DNA of 60,000 bases from positions 31,424,141 to 31,484,140 of the forward strand of contig NC_087071.1 in NCBI RefSeq assembly GCF_963678635.1, written 5' to 3'. This document shows, piece after piece, positions 1-13,082 of this stretch. Each line of letters begins with the position of its first letter. The first letter of the stretch is position 1. The stretch is from Symsagittifera roscoffensis (taxonomy: Eukaryota; Xenacoelomorpha; Acoela; Convolutidae). A model generated the notes under the pieces. That model saw nothing but the letters and a program-made list of their open reading frames with translations, did no database searches and had not been told where the DNA came from. The position numbers were made by a program, and so were the translations under genes.

Positions 1-850
1 TTGAAAAATTTGGAGTCTCTGTTCGAAATTTTTAAATTCTATGCTAGACGTGGGCACTACTGAGTCAGTATAATTTTTACACATTAGCTTTCATGTGTTT
101 CTTTGATATGATTGTCGCTGAAATCCAAAACTACTTTTTAATCTGTTATCTTGATAATTTCCGGTCTTTTGTATATCTGTGGTTTACAAACTTTGAGGTT
201 GAAAAGCTCTTGAATCAAGCCTAGGACGTACGTAAATTTGCCAATGGACTAGTTCAATGGGCCATTTCGTTATGTCGTACTTGAAAATTTTGGAATTCTG
301 TTTTTGCATAAAACTAATTTTTTTCTTGATTGTTTTTGTCTTCATATTTTTCTGGCTAGTGGTAAGACATGATTTCTACCTTGTCTGGTTTTCGATTTAG
401 CTAGGAGACAGCAGTAATTTGGTTACCGTCATGGCAAAAAAGTTACTTGATTTATTTACTGTTCGTAATGACTATTTGCTTTATTTGAGTTTTTGAATTT
501 AACCGTATTCTAATTTTCCGTTTTATTTTTTACTCTTTCCAGTAATTGTTATGGTGTAAAATTTATGCAGGCCTGTCAAAATAGTTCATGGGAGTCAATT
601 AACTCTTTTAATTTTTTGTTTATAGGGAGTAAATGATCTATATAACTAATTTGATAAATTAGTATTAGCTAAAAATTGGCAAAACTCGCAAAACTTGAAT
701 TACAGCAGAATTAAGTTTTAAGTTCAAAAACACAAAAATATAGTCCTGAACTTGTTGCCGTATCAAACTTTTTCTGGTTTTGCAATTTGTAAATAAAATG
801 GTCAAAATAAAACTTTTTTGTTTTAATTAATTGGCTTGAAATGAACTGAT
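1..850. other. AT-rich stretch with no recognised feature
   Basis: No open frame of note, no splice-bounded exon and no repeat shared with the rest of the window was seen here on either strand. It is probably intergenic or intronic sequence. Confidence 0.5.
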
Positions 851-859
851 GAAATAATT

Positions 860-1110
860 TACTTCCGTTTGTTCAGTTGGCAAGAATTGAGATGGCAGTA
901 ATTCATTTTGATGACATCAGTTGAGATCAAAATTAAGTGTTTGTAGGAAATGAAGTTGAAGTTGTGTTTGTTTGACAAGAATTGAGATGAGATCGAAGTT
1001 GCGTATGTTTGACAGGAATTGAGATCGAAGTTAGGTATGTTCGACAGGGCTTGAGATTGAAGTTGGGCGTTTGACAGGAATTGAGATCGAAAGATTGGCA
1101 TTCCAACTGG
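860..1110. repeat. Short degenerate tandem repeat (GTTTGACAGGAATTGAGATC units)
   Basis: Four to five imperfect units of roughly 30-36 bp follow one another, each containing a version of GTTTGACAGGAATTGAGATCG and then AAGTT. A weaker version of the same words (GTTGGCAGGAAATA, GTTGGCCGGAACTGAAATC) appears at about 3260-3400. In both places it lies just before the GCGGATTCCGC-rich repeat, so it is probably the left part of the same larger repeat. The open frames across it are by-products of the periodicity. Confidence 0.65.
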
Positions 1111-1139
1111 TAGCTGATCAATGTAGTAATTAAAAGTTA

Positions 1140-1560
1140 TAATTTTAAACGCTAATACTCATACGTTTATGTAAATGGAATCTGCAAACAAAATGCGGAT
1201 TCCACTTACAATTTGCGGATTCCGTTTATAGTTTGCGGATTCCGCAATAGCTCAATTCAACTATACGCATGTCTTTCTATTTGTTTGTGGATTCGACAAA
1301 CTGTTCTGGATTCCGCAAATACAGTTGCGGATTCCGTAAATTAGCCTATTATGGGAGCGATTTTGAACGGTACAGTGTTTTAGGTATTTGTTTGTGGAAT
1401 CCAAAACAGCAAAGAAAATCAAAGAAATGTAGCAATATTGCGGATTCCGCGAAAAATCTGATTTGGGCCTGTTGCGGAATCCGCCTACAATACGCACAAT
1501 GCACAGTTTGGCCTCGCAATGATTTGATTTTTGAAACTAAATGTTGCATTGGACAACAGT
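1140..1560 (+). repeat. Diverged direct repeat, copy 1 (GCGGATTCCGC-rich)
   Basis: This segment and 3505-3960 align along their length in the same orientation. Shared landmarks, in order, are AAACGCTA, GGAATC(T/C)GCAAACAAAA, repeated GCGGATTC words, TTGTGGAATCC(A/C)AAACAGCAA, TGTTGCGGAATCCGC, and a final CTCGCAATGAT. The near-palindrome GCGGATTCCGC recurs many times inside each copy. The two copies are about 2.4 kb apart. They could be two members of a dispersed family or the ends of a longer element. No target-site duplication was identified. Confidence 0.65.
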
Positions 1561-3240
1561 TGACAGCGGAGAGGAGGTTTGTCGTCCTCGCCCACGATTT
1601 CGCCTTTGTTCTCTCTTTTGAATTTGGCCTCTCCCTCGCCCTCGCTTTTGTCCTCACCCACTGGACAACTCCCCGATAACAGAAGTGGCCTATTGATCAA
1701 AATCAGTGGAACCCATATGACCATAACCAAAAGTGACTGAACCGAAAGTATTTGAAGCTTCTCGCTGTGTCATCATTTTGATTTCTAAAATTAAATTATA
1801 TTTGATATCGTGGAAAGGTTTCAATTTTTTGTGGTTTTTAATGAAAAAGTTCAGTTTAGACAAAGGTTTTCTTCACATGGCACGATTCTTAGTTTGCTTA
1901 AGAATTATGAGGCCAAAATAAAAATATACCTATAGGTGAAGACGTGAATGCTCTCAAGCACACCCCGCCATATGAGGCATATCGGGTGTCTTTTGCATAT
2001 GAGATTCGCCGCCAGCAATCCACGAAAACATAACGCCCAACCTCTCTCTATAGAATTTGCTTTGGCGCTCTTTCGTGATAGCGAAGTGATTTCCATAGTT
2101 TTCATAAAATTCAGAAATTAAGATTGTTACTGAGACTGCATGAGAATAAGTTATGATCAAACATTATTCTGTTTAATGTGATAGAAGAAAACTGCTTTAA
2201 AATTTAAATTGTCAAATAATGCAACTTGAAAATTTGACATTAGATGACGGAAAGATGAGAAATTCTGTGATTTGTGTTTATAGCTGCGCGCCGCATAAAA
2301 TTGATTCATTGAAAATCGAATCCTTGATGATACAAATTTGGTGGAATGACTCCTTTCGTGGATGTAGTTGTCAGTCTGAGAATTTCTGCTGTTTTGGCGG
2401 AGCTTGCTAAAGAAAAATATTTAGTTTTTAGCTTTTTGTTTCAGTGTTCAAAGTTTTCCAAAAACACTTGACTTATTTTTTTATGCGTTGTTCATAGACG
2501 AGAATTTGCTGTGAGCTGTGATCTGAGTGATATCTTTTACCAGTCACCCAGATTTTTGCGATAGTTTCGTCAAAAGAGATGCGTTGGCTTGATGAGGAAA
2601 AAAGAGAGCAAACCCTTCATAATGATTCCAGCTACCTCACCATCCCAGCATGCCATTGTTTTATCCTCCACTTCGTGTGCTGCTTAATTTTTGGACGCCA
2701 TCAGCCTTAGGACTCTTTGTGTGGGGACACATTAAATTTGTTGTTGGCAAAAAACGAATGTGATCAAATCTCTCAACTAGCATGGAAATTTTCTCATGAG
2801 CACATTCCGATGCCATATAAATGCATGCCGACGTAGATAGGCCACTGAGGGTGATAACCGAGATGTATTTTGCCATAAAGAGGTCAAGTCTACTCAGGTA
2901 TGTTTTAACAAAAACTTGGAACAAACAATTTGACCTGCTTACTGTCTGTTTTTAATCAAGTTTTCTGATACAACCATATACTAGCTTGTCATATTCGTTT
3001 TCCTGTGTATAAAACGCAGTGCTGGTTTTGAAGTTTTGTCGACGCGTTATTTATGCCAGCTTTTCATGAAAAAAAGGTTCATAAGGAGTAATGAATAGAT
3101 GTACTGACAAGGTTTAAAATGTTAATTTCATGACTGTTTAAAAAATGTTGCATTGTCAGACTATTCCGGGTGATATGATTTTTTGTAATTTGAAAATTTT
3201 GCGATGCAGGCTAAAATGGAACAGTTTTTTAAAGTTGAAT
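1561..3240. other. Non-coding stretch, nothing recognised
   Basis: The longest frame is an 87-codon one on the minus strand at 2661-2924. It has no motif I can name and no convincing splice signals around it. No repeat shared with other parts of the window was found. Confidence 0.4.
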
Positions 3241-3504
3241 TCAATTGAAATCAACTTTAACAGCTTGTTTAGTTGGCAGGAAATAATTGGTACAGCTTGT
3301 TTAGTTGGCAGGAAATAAGACCGATGAATTAGCTTACTTCAGTTTCTTCAGTTGACCGGGGCTAGTTGGCCGGAACTGAAATCAAAGTTGGGGGTAGCTC
3401 AACTAAAACTAATAATTGAGATTCAACTCTCTGGTGAACCCCGGGTAAGTAAACAGATTTCATTATAACGCGCTACTTGCTGAAAACCACCTGGCAACTA
3501 CGAT

Positions 3505-3960
3505 ATAATCAGTTTAAAACGCTACTATATATGTAACTGGAATCCGCAAACAAAACGCGGAGTCAGCTTACAGTTTGCGGAGTCAGCTTACAGTTTGCCG
3601 ATTCTTCTTTGAAATTGCGGATTCTGCCTACAATTCACGAATTTGGTTTGATGTTGTAGATTCTGCAACAGCTTCATTTTATAATACACATTTTAAATAT
3701 TTTTTTATAGTTTCCACAAATTATTCCGGATTTCGCAAACGTTGTTGCGGTATTGGCAAATTCGAATTTGGAGCAATTAATAGCAGAACAGTTTTTAAAC
3801 TGTTTGCTTGTGGAATCCCAAACAGCAAGAAGATCAGAGAAAAGTAGCGATGTGGTGATTTTCGAAACAAATATGAATTTGGCATGTTGCGGAATCCGCG
3901 CACAATTCACAAAATGTGCAATTTCACCTCGCAATGATATTGCAACAATGTTGTAGCTGA
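3505..3960 (+). repeat. Diverged direct repeat, copy 2 (GCGGATTCCGC-rich)
   Basis: This is the second copy of the repeat at 1140-1560, in the same orientation and with the same order of landmarks, but with more substitutions and small indels. The words GCGGATTC and GGAATCCGC are again over-represented. Like copy 1, it is preceded by GTTGGCAGGAA-type words (about 3260-3400). Confidence 0.65.
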
Positions 3961-4336
3961 GGAGCATCATTTGTTGTAGCCGAGCTGGTCGATTTATGTT
4001 TCGACTGTGAAAATCTAGCAAGAATATTTTTGCGACTAAAGTTCCGCGGCTGAAGAGCATTTTTAAGTTGAGCAGGAAGTCGAAACTTACCCAATTGGTT
4101 CGAGAGAGTCAAAACATAAAACGAGCAAAGTTGAAACTTGCCCAACTTTTCTGTGCTCATTTTTCATACCCATACCCAGTGTTGTTCTCTTCGGTGTTTT
4201 TTTCTTCGGTGTTGTTCTTCCAGTGATTTTTCTGTATCCTCAAGAAAGGTCGCACCAAATATTCCAGAAAACGAGGACTGTTAGAAAAGAAAAGAAAGAT
4301 TTCTGACTTACAACTAATTTTTTACGGTGTACTTTT

Positions 4337-6187
4337 TTAAAGTATATTTGTATCTTTTGCGGGAAGTTTCAGCAACAGATGATCCTTGGATTTTAATCGC
4401 AGCTTCTCTGGTGTAGGTGCATTAGTTGAAAGAGGTGAATAGTGCGTTGCTAACATTGTCCTAAGTTCATCGTTCTCCACGTTATCGATGATTTTTGAGG
4501 CTACTGCCAAGTTGATCCTGCGATTTGACTCGTCTGGTTGACTACGCCTTCTAAGCATTTCTAAGTCACCCAAAAACTTGTCTTTACGTTGCCTTCGTTT
4601 CTCGAAGCGAATCATTGCTTGGTTTCATTGCACCCCCGAGCCAAAGCAATTCCACGGGATATCAAAGATATTGTCGGCTGTGTCCTGCTGGTTTTGCTTT
4701 TTGGCCATCACGCAATTCAGAGCTGTCCTTTCAAAGTTGCTGGTGAGCGCATTGCATTCTTGTCTTTCTGTCAAGTCTTCTTCCTCAAAATGCAGCTTCA
4801 TGACCTCTATCCAGGTATCTACACAGCCGTCGGATTAGTCCTTTTAACTTCTTGGTTTCTTAAACACCCTTGTAGGTTTCTCGCTGCGCTCACTGGTCCT
4901 GAACAGCCCCGCGAGAAAAATTTCCAAGGACCTCTTCAGGGGTTTAAACGCTGTTGTCATAGCCGTTACATCACCTGAAATTCCCGCTGGATCGTTAATA
5001 TATGTTGTTTGAAGCTCTGGAATTTCCCTCCTGTCTGAGTCGCTAGACTGAGCTCTTCCTTGATTCGAATGATTCAAGTTTGTGGAATCGTTTCTCCCAG
5101 TCGCGTTTGCGTCTCGCATAGGTGGTTCCTTCGAGGTCAGTCTGCTACCAGTAGAGCCTCCTCTGATATTTGTTGGACCTCGGTCTGTTATTCCCGGTGG
5201 CGTTGCTGGATGAGTTACCCCTTCGTCTTGTGGATCCATAGGTCCTTCTTCTGTTCGGATGCTAGCTGAAGTTCACTCTCGGCTCTCTGCTAGCCCCTCT
5301 CGAGTACATTCCTCTATTCCTTGATCCGCTCCTGTTTCTCAGGAGACCATCCAGCCTATCCATGATAGTGTGAGTGCGTCTTTCCAACATTGCGTCTATC
5401 TTTGTATCGAGAGTCCCAAGTGTCTGCTCTTGCTGACTTCGTAGTTGTTCCAGATCACCTCTCAATAGTTTTTCTCTTTCCTCAGCCTCCCTTGTCATTC
5501 GCGACAATTTCCTGGCCAAGTACTCAACCGTCCTTTCGTTTCAGCTTTTTTCGCTTCTACTGACTTCCTGTCTGTTGCAGGTTAATTTTTTTCATCAGGT
5601 TTTCTCTCTCAACATGAACTGCTCTTTCTAGTTCACTCATTCTATTTGACATCTGTTCACTCTGCTCACCCATGCTGTCCACAATCCTGGTCAAGGACTC
5701 TTCCACTGATGCCCATATGTCCACCAATAGAGTCATTAGTGGTGGCGTCACCCCATTGGTTCCAGGCAAATAAGTGCTGGTCGAAACTCGAGTTTTATCT
5801 TTCTGTCTCGATGCCTTTTCATAGTTCCACTGTTGTGGTCCCTGACCGTGTGATCCCAGTCGTTCCGGATTGCACGTCTGAGTTGGTATTTTTCATGAAC
5901 TCTCTTGACTGTTGTATTCCATGAATAGTCTTGTTTATGGATCAGACCGCACCAAACCGATCCGAATAGCCATTCTCCATGATTGTGGATACCCTGTTTT
6001 CTCGGGTCGAATTATTCAGGCTCACCTTAGACTGAAAGCCATCGATTCCCCCATTTTCTTCTTCCTCTTTCTGCGTGTCTACTTCAGCACCTTTTACCGC
6101 TCTCATAGTAAAGGGAAAAAAATCCCTATGTGTTCTTGACTTTTTCTGAGAACGAGAACGATGTTGCCAATTTATCTGTCTTCCCAT
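4337..6187 (-). pseudogene. Degraded retrotransposon gag-like gene
   Basis: The minus strand holds a run of open segments in changing frames: 6187-5942, 5769-5557, 5519-5262, 5239-4844 and 4615-4337. Together they read like the Gag of an LTR retrotransposon. The first segments are charged and coiled-coil-like, with repeated Glu/Arg/Leu heptads around 5270-5520 and 5560-5770. The last two share one frame, and that frame also continues coherently between them, interrupted by three stop codons. That part has a capsid-like look, with Trp/Glu-rich helices and then an Arg-rich stretch followed by LRTMLATHY at about 4440-4470. At least three frame changes and several stops make it non-functional. 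I see no protease, reverse transcriptase or integrase next to it, and no LTR pair was found. Assignment to gag comes from general resemblance. I would not name a clade. Confidence 0.6.
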
Positions 6188-6189
6188 GC

Positions 6190-7380
6190 ATCATGGTATT
6201 ATGAGTAGGTGAGCCTGCTGCTGCTGGATTTTCAGTCAAAAGTTCGGACAATTCCGACATCTCTTCTCGATCAAGAGTCCGTGTCGAAGTGGCGAAATCG
6301 TGGCCTTGTTCTACGGGAGTAGATTCATTCGTTTACCTCCTTTTCCCATTTCCTTCCGTTCCACGTCCTGCCCGATTCTCATCCAGAGCGGGGTTTAGAT
6401 GGATCTCTACCTCCATCATTGCCTTTTCGTCTTCCGAGACCTTTTGATTCCATGTATCAAACATTCCGACTGAAACTTTCAACCCTTTCCTGTTCCGAGT
6501 CTTTTCGGTGCATTACACAACAGGGTCAATCCTTGATTTCCTTCGGTAAAAATTTCCTAGAGCTATCACTTAGCTTAGGTATCCTCGACTTGCTTAGACT
6601 CATCTTAATTTATAGCTTCTTACTGCTCACACACTCGATTCGCTTGCTACCGTATTCGTTGTCTGTCAACTGATTTTATTAACAAAACACAATAGTGTCC
6701 AAAAGTTTTAACTAACAAGTGATCACGAACCTATTTAAGTTATCACAGTACAGCATATAATTTTTCCACCGCAATTGATTATTGGTTAGTGGATAAAAAG
6801 CTAGCACAGTCTGATGGTGATTGCAATATCTTTAAGTGGGATTGTAGTCACTACCCAACCGAGAACAATTACTAAGGGTTAAAGACTAAAAATATCCAAA
6901 AAAAAGTGTATTTGTATTGCGATTGATCTGTGACAAATGAATAGTCGAACTGGTTCCGAAGAAAGAGGTTTCCCTGTTTAGTGCCGCACTAAACAGACAA
7001 AACTAGAAGGCATCATTTTTCTCAAGTGGGCGACTATTGTACCCACCGAGCTCTTTGTTACCTGTCGGCCTTGATATTTCCCGAATTAGACCTACTAAAC
7101 CTCTCAAGGCGACCACTTTTCCAAAAAAAAACAATTTTGGATTTTAATCCAAATAAATCGGTGTCGAATTCTGTTTTCGGTTAGACATAGAGTCGCGAAT
7201 CTCCGGGTTTAGACCTGTTTTAGTTTTACTGGTGTCTGCTCAGTTTTTATTTGAAGGCGAGTTATCATTGCAGTCACTGGCTTCCTGTCTTTCATGGTCC
7301 TCCTATTTGTCTTAATATCTTAAAACTATTCACTGAATGTCTTACTTTCGTTTACTTACGTATTAGGAACCCAACGATTG
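6190..7380. other. Region upstream of the gag relic, unassigned
   Basis: No gene was recognised. It lies on the 5' side of the gag relic, so it may include the leader or LTR of the same element, but I could not find a primer-binding site, terminal TG/CA boundaries or a repeated LTR. Confidence 0.3.
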
Positions 7381-7399
7381 AGGTCGTAGAAGACATTTC

Positions 7400-8870
7400 T
7401 TAGGCCCCTCCGGATCAGCGTTCAGGGACCCCTCCGGATCGGTTAAAGCAAAACCCCTCAGAATTAGGACGCCTCGGGATTGGCAAAACAGGACGCCTCC
7501 GAATAGGGACCCCTCCGGATTGGCAAAATATAACCCTTGTCAGATATTTACCCAATACCATTCGGATTTGATCTCAGAGCCTACTATTCCAAATCAACTA
7601 ACTAGGAAGGTTTTGTTCTGGCCCCAGACCCTTCCGTATTAAAGCTAAGCTGCTCATTTAACCATTTCCTTTAACTGTGAGGGGTCTTTTAACAAGCTTG
7701 TTTCCGGCTTGACTGTCGTTCTCTAGGTTCCGTAACCCTTAATTGTAACCCGAGACCAACGTACAAAAGCCTTAGTAAGCCTTTGCTACCGTTTGGTAGG
7801 GGTATTAGGGCTTTCCAAAAACATGAAGGGTCTACCTTAAAAAACCAGTGGTTCTGCTAAAAACAAATTGAAAAAGTTTTATTCGGAAGTAGTTAAAAAA
7901 CAATTAACTTAAGTTTAAGCCCACTCAATTGCTGTTCTAACGGTACCAAGATGAACTGGATCGGTTCCAGTTGTTCCAATTTTATAAAGCCAAATGTCTT
8001 TTGTGCGAACTCAAAAAATTTCAAACTTATAGGTTCAGCTTATTTTTCGCGCAATTCTTGTCTTGTTGGCCTAAAATTTATTGATCCGAGCTCAAAAAGC
8101 CACTACTATCCAGTTAATTGCAAAAAAAAAACCCAATCCAAAACGTTTCGGTTGAAAAAACTGCCAAAAACAATCCTATTTGGACCCCTCCGGATTGATG
8201 AATACACTAAATCAAACATATTAAGTTCGATTTCACAAAGGCTAGGAAGGTTGTTGGAAAACGTCGAGTCACTAGTGTATGTTGTCCGAACAACAATTTT
8301 TATCTACCTAACTCAAAATTTTCGAAAAATTTCTTATTTTGTGGCGTTTTGTTTTTCAAAAATCACGAAAAACGGGACTTCTTTACCCAGTTGGTTCCAA
8401 CCACGTCCGAACTAAATTCAACCGGTTTTCCTATTTATGTTAGTCCAGTTAAAATGCCATTTATTAAGTGGGCGTGTTTTTGTTTAAAAACAATTGATAT
8501 CTCGAAAATTACCCCCCACAAATCGATCGCGATTTGTGAGAGGGGGGGGGGGTAAGGGGGTGGGGGTCAAAATATCACTATTTTGATCCTAAAAAAGGTC
8601 TGTTTATGGCCTTTTTGACTGAAAAACGGTATAGGAATATTAGATAAAAAGCAGTATAAGTAGTAGTACTAACAGTATTGTACCCCTCCGGGTCCGTTCA
8701 ATTTCAGAGCCCCCCACAGACTTATATCGTACTTTCTGTACCAAAAGGGATAAAAAACTTGTTAACGATACCCAACAGTCGATGGTTGTTGTCCTTGAGA
8801 CTCTTCCTGCTGCTCCTTGCACTGCTTGCCGGATCATTTTTCCGCTCTAATCCCGAGACTCTTCCGGATT
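7400..8870 (+). repeat. Scattered CCCCTCCGGATT motif copies
   Basis: The 12-base word CCCCTCCGGATT or a 1-3 base variant occurs in a cluster at 7405, 7429, 7454, 7470, 7494 and 7510. It then occurs singly at 8185, 8683 and 8859. In the cluster several copies are followed by GGCAAAA, giving an irregular unit of about 20-40 bp. Between copies the sequence is ordinary AT-rich DNA. Function is unknown. Confidence 0.6.
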
Positions 8871-11800
8871 GAGCGCTAGTTAGCATTAACGTGCTTAAAT
8901 ACTCAAACAACCCTACAGTACATGCACTAGAAAAGGGCCACAATTTTGATCAAAACGATCCTGTTTGATATAAATGCCTGTAACAACAATATATCTGACA
9001 ACAACAAACGTGAGTGTCGAATCACATCTCGTCTGGGGTGATAAATTCTGATGAACTTAAAAAACAACTTTTCTACTGTTTTTGGTTTTTTCGGTAATTT
9101 TTTTAAAATGTTTTTTGATTTTTTCTTAGGTGCTATACTACTATTTGTTGGTTTTTTGTATATCTGTAAGTGTTTTTGGTCATATACCGCTCAGGGAACG
9201 TTAGGACGGCCGATCCCCTGACCCTTCACGATACGTGAGTTTTCGGCCTTATATAGGTTAAAAAGCTAAATCCGGGAATCCGGAAGGCTTCCGCGTTCCA
9301 AACCACCCTTCGGGCCCCTCGTTCAGGGCCTTATTGTGAGCATTCGCTCGGCGCGGAGTGGTTTGTTAAAGGGTCTGCCAATCATGATGTTAAAAAAGCC
9401 CACCCAGGAGCACCATTAAAACATATATGCAACATTCGCCCGGAAGTACATACCGACGGAAAATAAAACTAGGTCTTAAAACGACTGGCTACCGTCTGAA
9501 CACAGCTTTATATGCTTTTAACGGTCTCTACAAAGCCAGTTCAAGGTGTGGTCTATTCACATCGGGTCGACAAACTCGTTACTATTGAAGGTTTTTTGGC
9601 CAATTTGAGCAAATTAATTCAGTTGTATGATAAAATAGTGAGCTCATGGCTGGGTCTCAGTATCCATAGACCACATGGTCACTCCTAAAAACAGGGCTAT
9701 TATTTAATTATCATAAGTTTATTGTTGTTTTTGGTAGATAAAATCATCATAACCATTGGAGATGGATCAACCCTTTCCCTCAACTCCTACCTTCTCATTG
9801 TCTGAAAACGAATCTGATGTTAATCAATTTAATTCAGGACACTTCTTGAAGCTAAAATTTGTTTTAAAATGAGTTTCAAGTCTCTTTCCAAGACCGTTCC
9901 GAATTGATGATCATCACCAAGTAAACCCTCTCTACTGCACAGGGAAGGGTTGCAATACCAACTCTCTGCCTTACCGATTGTTGAAATCAGCACGGTAACG
10001 ATTGGGTCAGCACAATCTTTACTTTCCGGAACGCTCTCGGATCTTCACAGTTATTTCCCAATTTTCTATCACTTTGCCCAAATCGTCGTTTTCTGTTTGG
10101 CTAGCGGAAATTGTTGCTCTGATTTTCCCCGCTTCTTCTGCACTCACGAAAATAAAATTGGTCACGTGATTTACAAACGATTTTTTAAAACTTCAATTGT
10201 CAGTGAAAAGCAACCTCTCCCAATTCGTTCAGTTTGTCGAATAAGACCGTTAAATCTCCGAAACAGCCAGTTCTCCCACTAAACTGCTCCGGATAAAAGT
10301 TCGTTTTTTCACGCATTTTAGGGGCCGTTCTGGTCGAATGTCTCATATAGTCAATTCCTTTTGATTCAATGTACAAGCTATAAAACATTTTGTAAGATAC
10401 TCTACCAAATGAAATGCTATTCAAAAGTTCAGTTATTACACTTATGTTGCTAAAATTCTGGCTTTTGAAATTATTATAAATAATGAGTGAAGTATGAGAC
10501 AATTTTGCAGATTTTGCTAGTGTTTTTCGGCTAATGTCCTATTACCCCTGTAAGTTTTACCTAAAAAATTTTTCGTTCCTTTTTTCTTTTTTTTTGACAC
10601 CTAATGACATGCAAACTAAAAAGGCCATGATACGCTCATTTTCCTGACAGAGACACAAAAAATTTCGAAACACAATTATACTATCTTGGAAAAATGTGTT
10701 TGTAATTTCAAATGCTAACAATTCTGAAGATACAGAGTCGTTTTTGACTACTGAAGAAATCAAGCGAAGTTGTTTTTTGGTTTCCTGGAAAAATCCTGGT
10801 TCAAGAGTTTTCATGTGTGCACAAGATCTAACCAAACACTAATCTTAAGCATTTATTAACCATCCCTCACATTAAAAATTTGGTATTCATGTGGCGCTGC
10901 ATGTCAACTGAAAAAGAGCCACACAAGCTTTCACATAATAAATTAATTAAATGGATTTACTTGTGCGAAAGTTAAAATAAAGTATTAACCTCAATGAACT
11001 TCCGTGAACTTAGTCAACAGACAGTCGGAAGAGAGTCATTGAACGCAAACAAAGAAGAAAAAAACATATTGGAAAACACTTCCCTTTTCCAAAGTCGACG
11101 AAACAAAACACTTGATCTCGAATTTGGTTAGTTATACCGAATTTTCGAATTGTAGGATTGGTGATCCTAATACATTTTTGGTAAATTAAGAATTTAACGT
11201 AGAATATATTACCTTGAGACTTGCATGCAGTATGGTAAGGTTAATAGTAAGCTGAGCGTAAGTTTGATAAGTCATTCAAACAATTAGTACTTCAAACACA
11301 GGGTCGAGTTCAAAAATGTTTAATTTTCACCACTATGCCAGAAAAAAACATGAAAAAATTGGCGAACCCCCTCGCCCCTCAAAAAGAAATTGAAACTAAG
11401 GAAGTTAATGTGAGTATTTTCAGAGGAGCGATGTAGAGATGATTTGACCCGGGCATATTGTAAATGGCCCTATCAGAACTCGGAAACTAGCGGCGGTTTT
11501 GGGCTCAAATTTTAGTATGTTGTAGGCTCAGGTGAGGGAAGCTTAAGTTTGGAACCCAGAACGCTAGGACCCCCAATTCCGGTTTTCTACCCTAAGTTAT
11601 TAAGCCCACCCCTAATAAAAGCACCTCTCGTTTTTCGGCCTCCAATGAACGAAGGAAGCTAGATATGGTGGGATGATGGGTAGTGGCAAGATACATCTTG
11701 TGGTATAATTTGAATTATTTCCAACGGTTGGATCGGAAACTATTAGCACTTGAAAAAACACTCCCAAGATACGAACCACGGAAAAAGACCTATGGGGATT

Positions 11801-12860
11801 GAAAACCCTCCGGCAACTCCTTCCGGTGTCAATAGCTTTTTTCCGGAAAAACAATTATGAACATTAGAAATGGGATAAATTGTGAAGAGTTAATGGGATA
11901 TAGATGGAATTCGGTAGTAAGGACCCCCATGGTTTTCTGAACCCAAATATCGACGTTTGATCCCGGTTGACCCTTGGGTGACCTTAAGGTGACTTTTGGG
12001 CGTTTGACCCCAAAATTGCATAGAAACACGGAACACTGCGTATTCCCCGGTGCAACGCCTGGAATTGAGAATGTGTCACCTTGCTAAAACTTGGGAGAGA
12101 CTTGTATAATGGGAACTAAAGCAGAAGATGATAGCGATATAGTTTTTACATTGCAACCTTGGAGAACTAGAGTTAATTAAATTTGGACTCAGTAAATATT
12201 GGGTTCAGTTTAGCTTGGCAAATGATCTTTTAATAGATATTCAACAAATTCAGAGAAAAATAGTCCCAGAGAAATTGATAGTAATAGGACCGCAACATGA
12301 GAATGAAATCACTTAAATAGTATGAACGGACGGGAGATTTTTGGTTTAGTTTCACCCCTGAAACACGAACTACGTTCTCCTGATCGCTAGATGCTCGAGA
12401 TTGGATTAGAGTATCGATAGAAATTTCAGATATCTGAAATAAAATAGATGTCCATGAAAAGGGCCTCCCGTTACCCTTGAGAGGTCGGAACGTTAACGGG
12501 ATTACTTAATCTAGACCTTGGGAGGGTCGCTGAGTAAACACAGCAGGGTTTGGATATTCAGTTGAATTCGAGGGCTGAAGTCACTCAGGTCAGAAAATAA
12601 TTGACTAGAATCGTATGCAAGTTGTTTGCTTGGTCAAAATGTGACACCTATCGCATACCGGGAATGTAATAAGTATAAATACATTGCCAAAAGAAACCGA
12701 ACTTGGTATGGAGCAGTGTTGACTTGGGGAGGGTTATAGTCTTAAAACATGTGCGCTTGATTTAAGCGGATATCAGGACTAATAGGGAATGGCGTGACTT
12801 AACTAAAATTAAGTGTCAAAATAGAAAAGGAACTGAAGGGAGTCTATAAGATTCGGAACA
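8871..12860. other. Long stretch with no recognised gene
   Basis: Both strands lack splice-bounded exons and recognisable protein motifs. Open frames of 60-110 codons, such as 9950-10282 plus and 10557-10835 minus, look like chance. The part between 9190 and 9620 is less AT-rich than its surroundings and may be transposon-derived, but I could not identify it. Confidence 0.35.
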
Positions 12861-12869
12861 GTAGTTAGC

Positions 12870-13047
12870 TACTTTTGAGAGTAGCTGGTTCTCAGTCAGA
12901 GTATAGAGCAATTGAAAATTAGTTAGAGTATAGTTGGTTCTCAGTTAATTAGAGAGAACAATTATTGCTAGTTAGTCAAATAGTTGGTTCTCGGAGTAAA
13001 AGAACAATCAAAGCAGAACTAGTAGATTTTTGTTCTCATCAGATATT

Positions 13048-13080
<33 letters not shown>
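12870..13080. repeat. GTTGGTTCTCAGT-type short repeat followed by a GA microsatellite
   Basis: Three spaced copies of the words TAG(C/T)TGGTTCTC and AGAGTATAG occur at about 12885-12990. A nearly pure (GA)n run follows at about 13049-13077. The run is long enough to be length-polymorphic. Confidence 0.7.

Positions 13081-13082
<2 letters not shown>

Noticed and set aside
2661-2924. 87-codon minus-strand frame as a small gene
   Set aside because: It has no recognisable motif, no splice context and no repeat of it elsewhere. Its length is compatible with chance.
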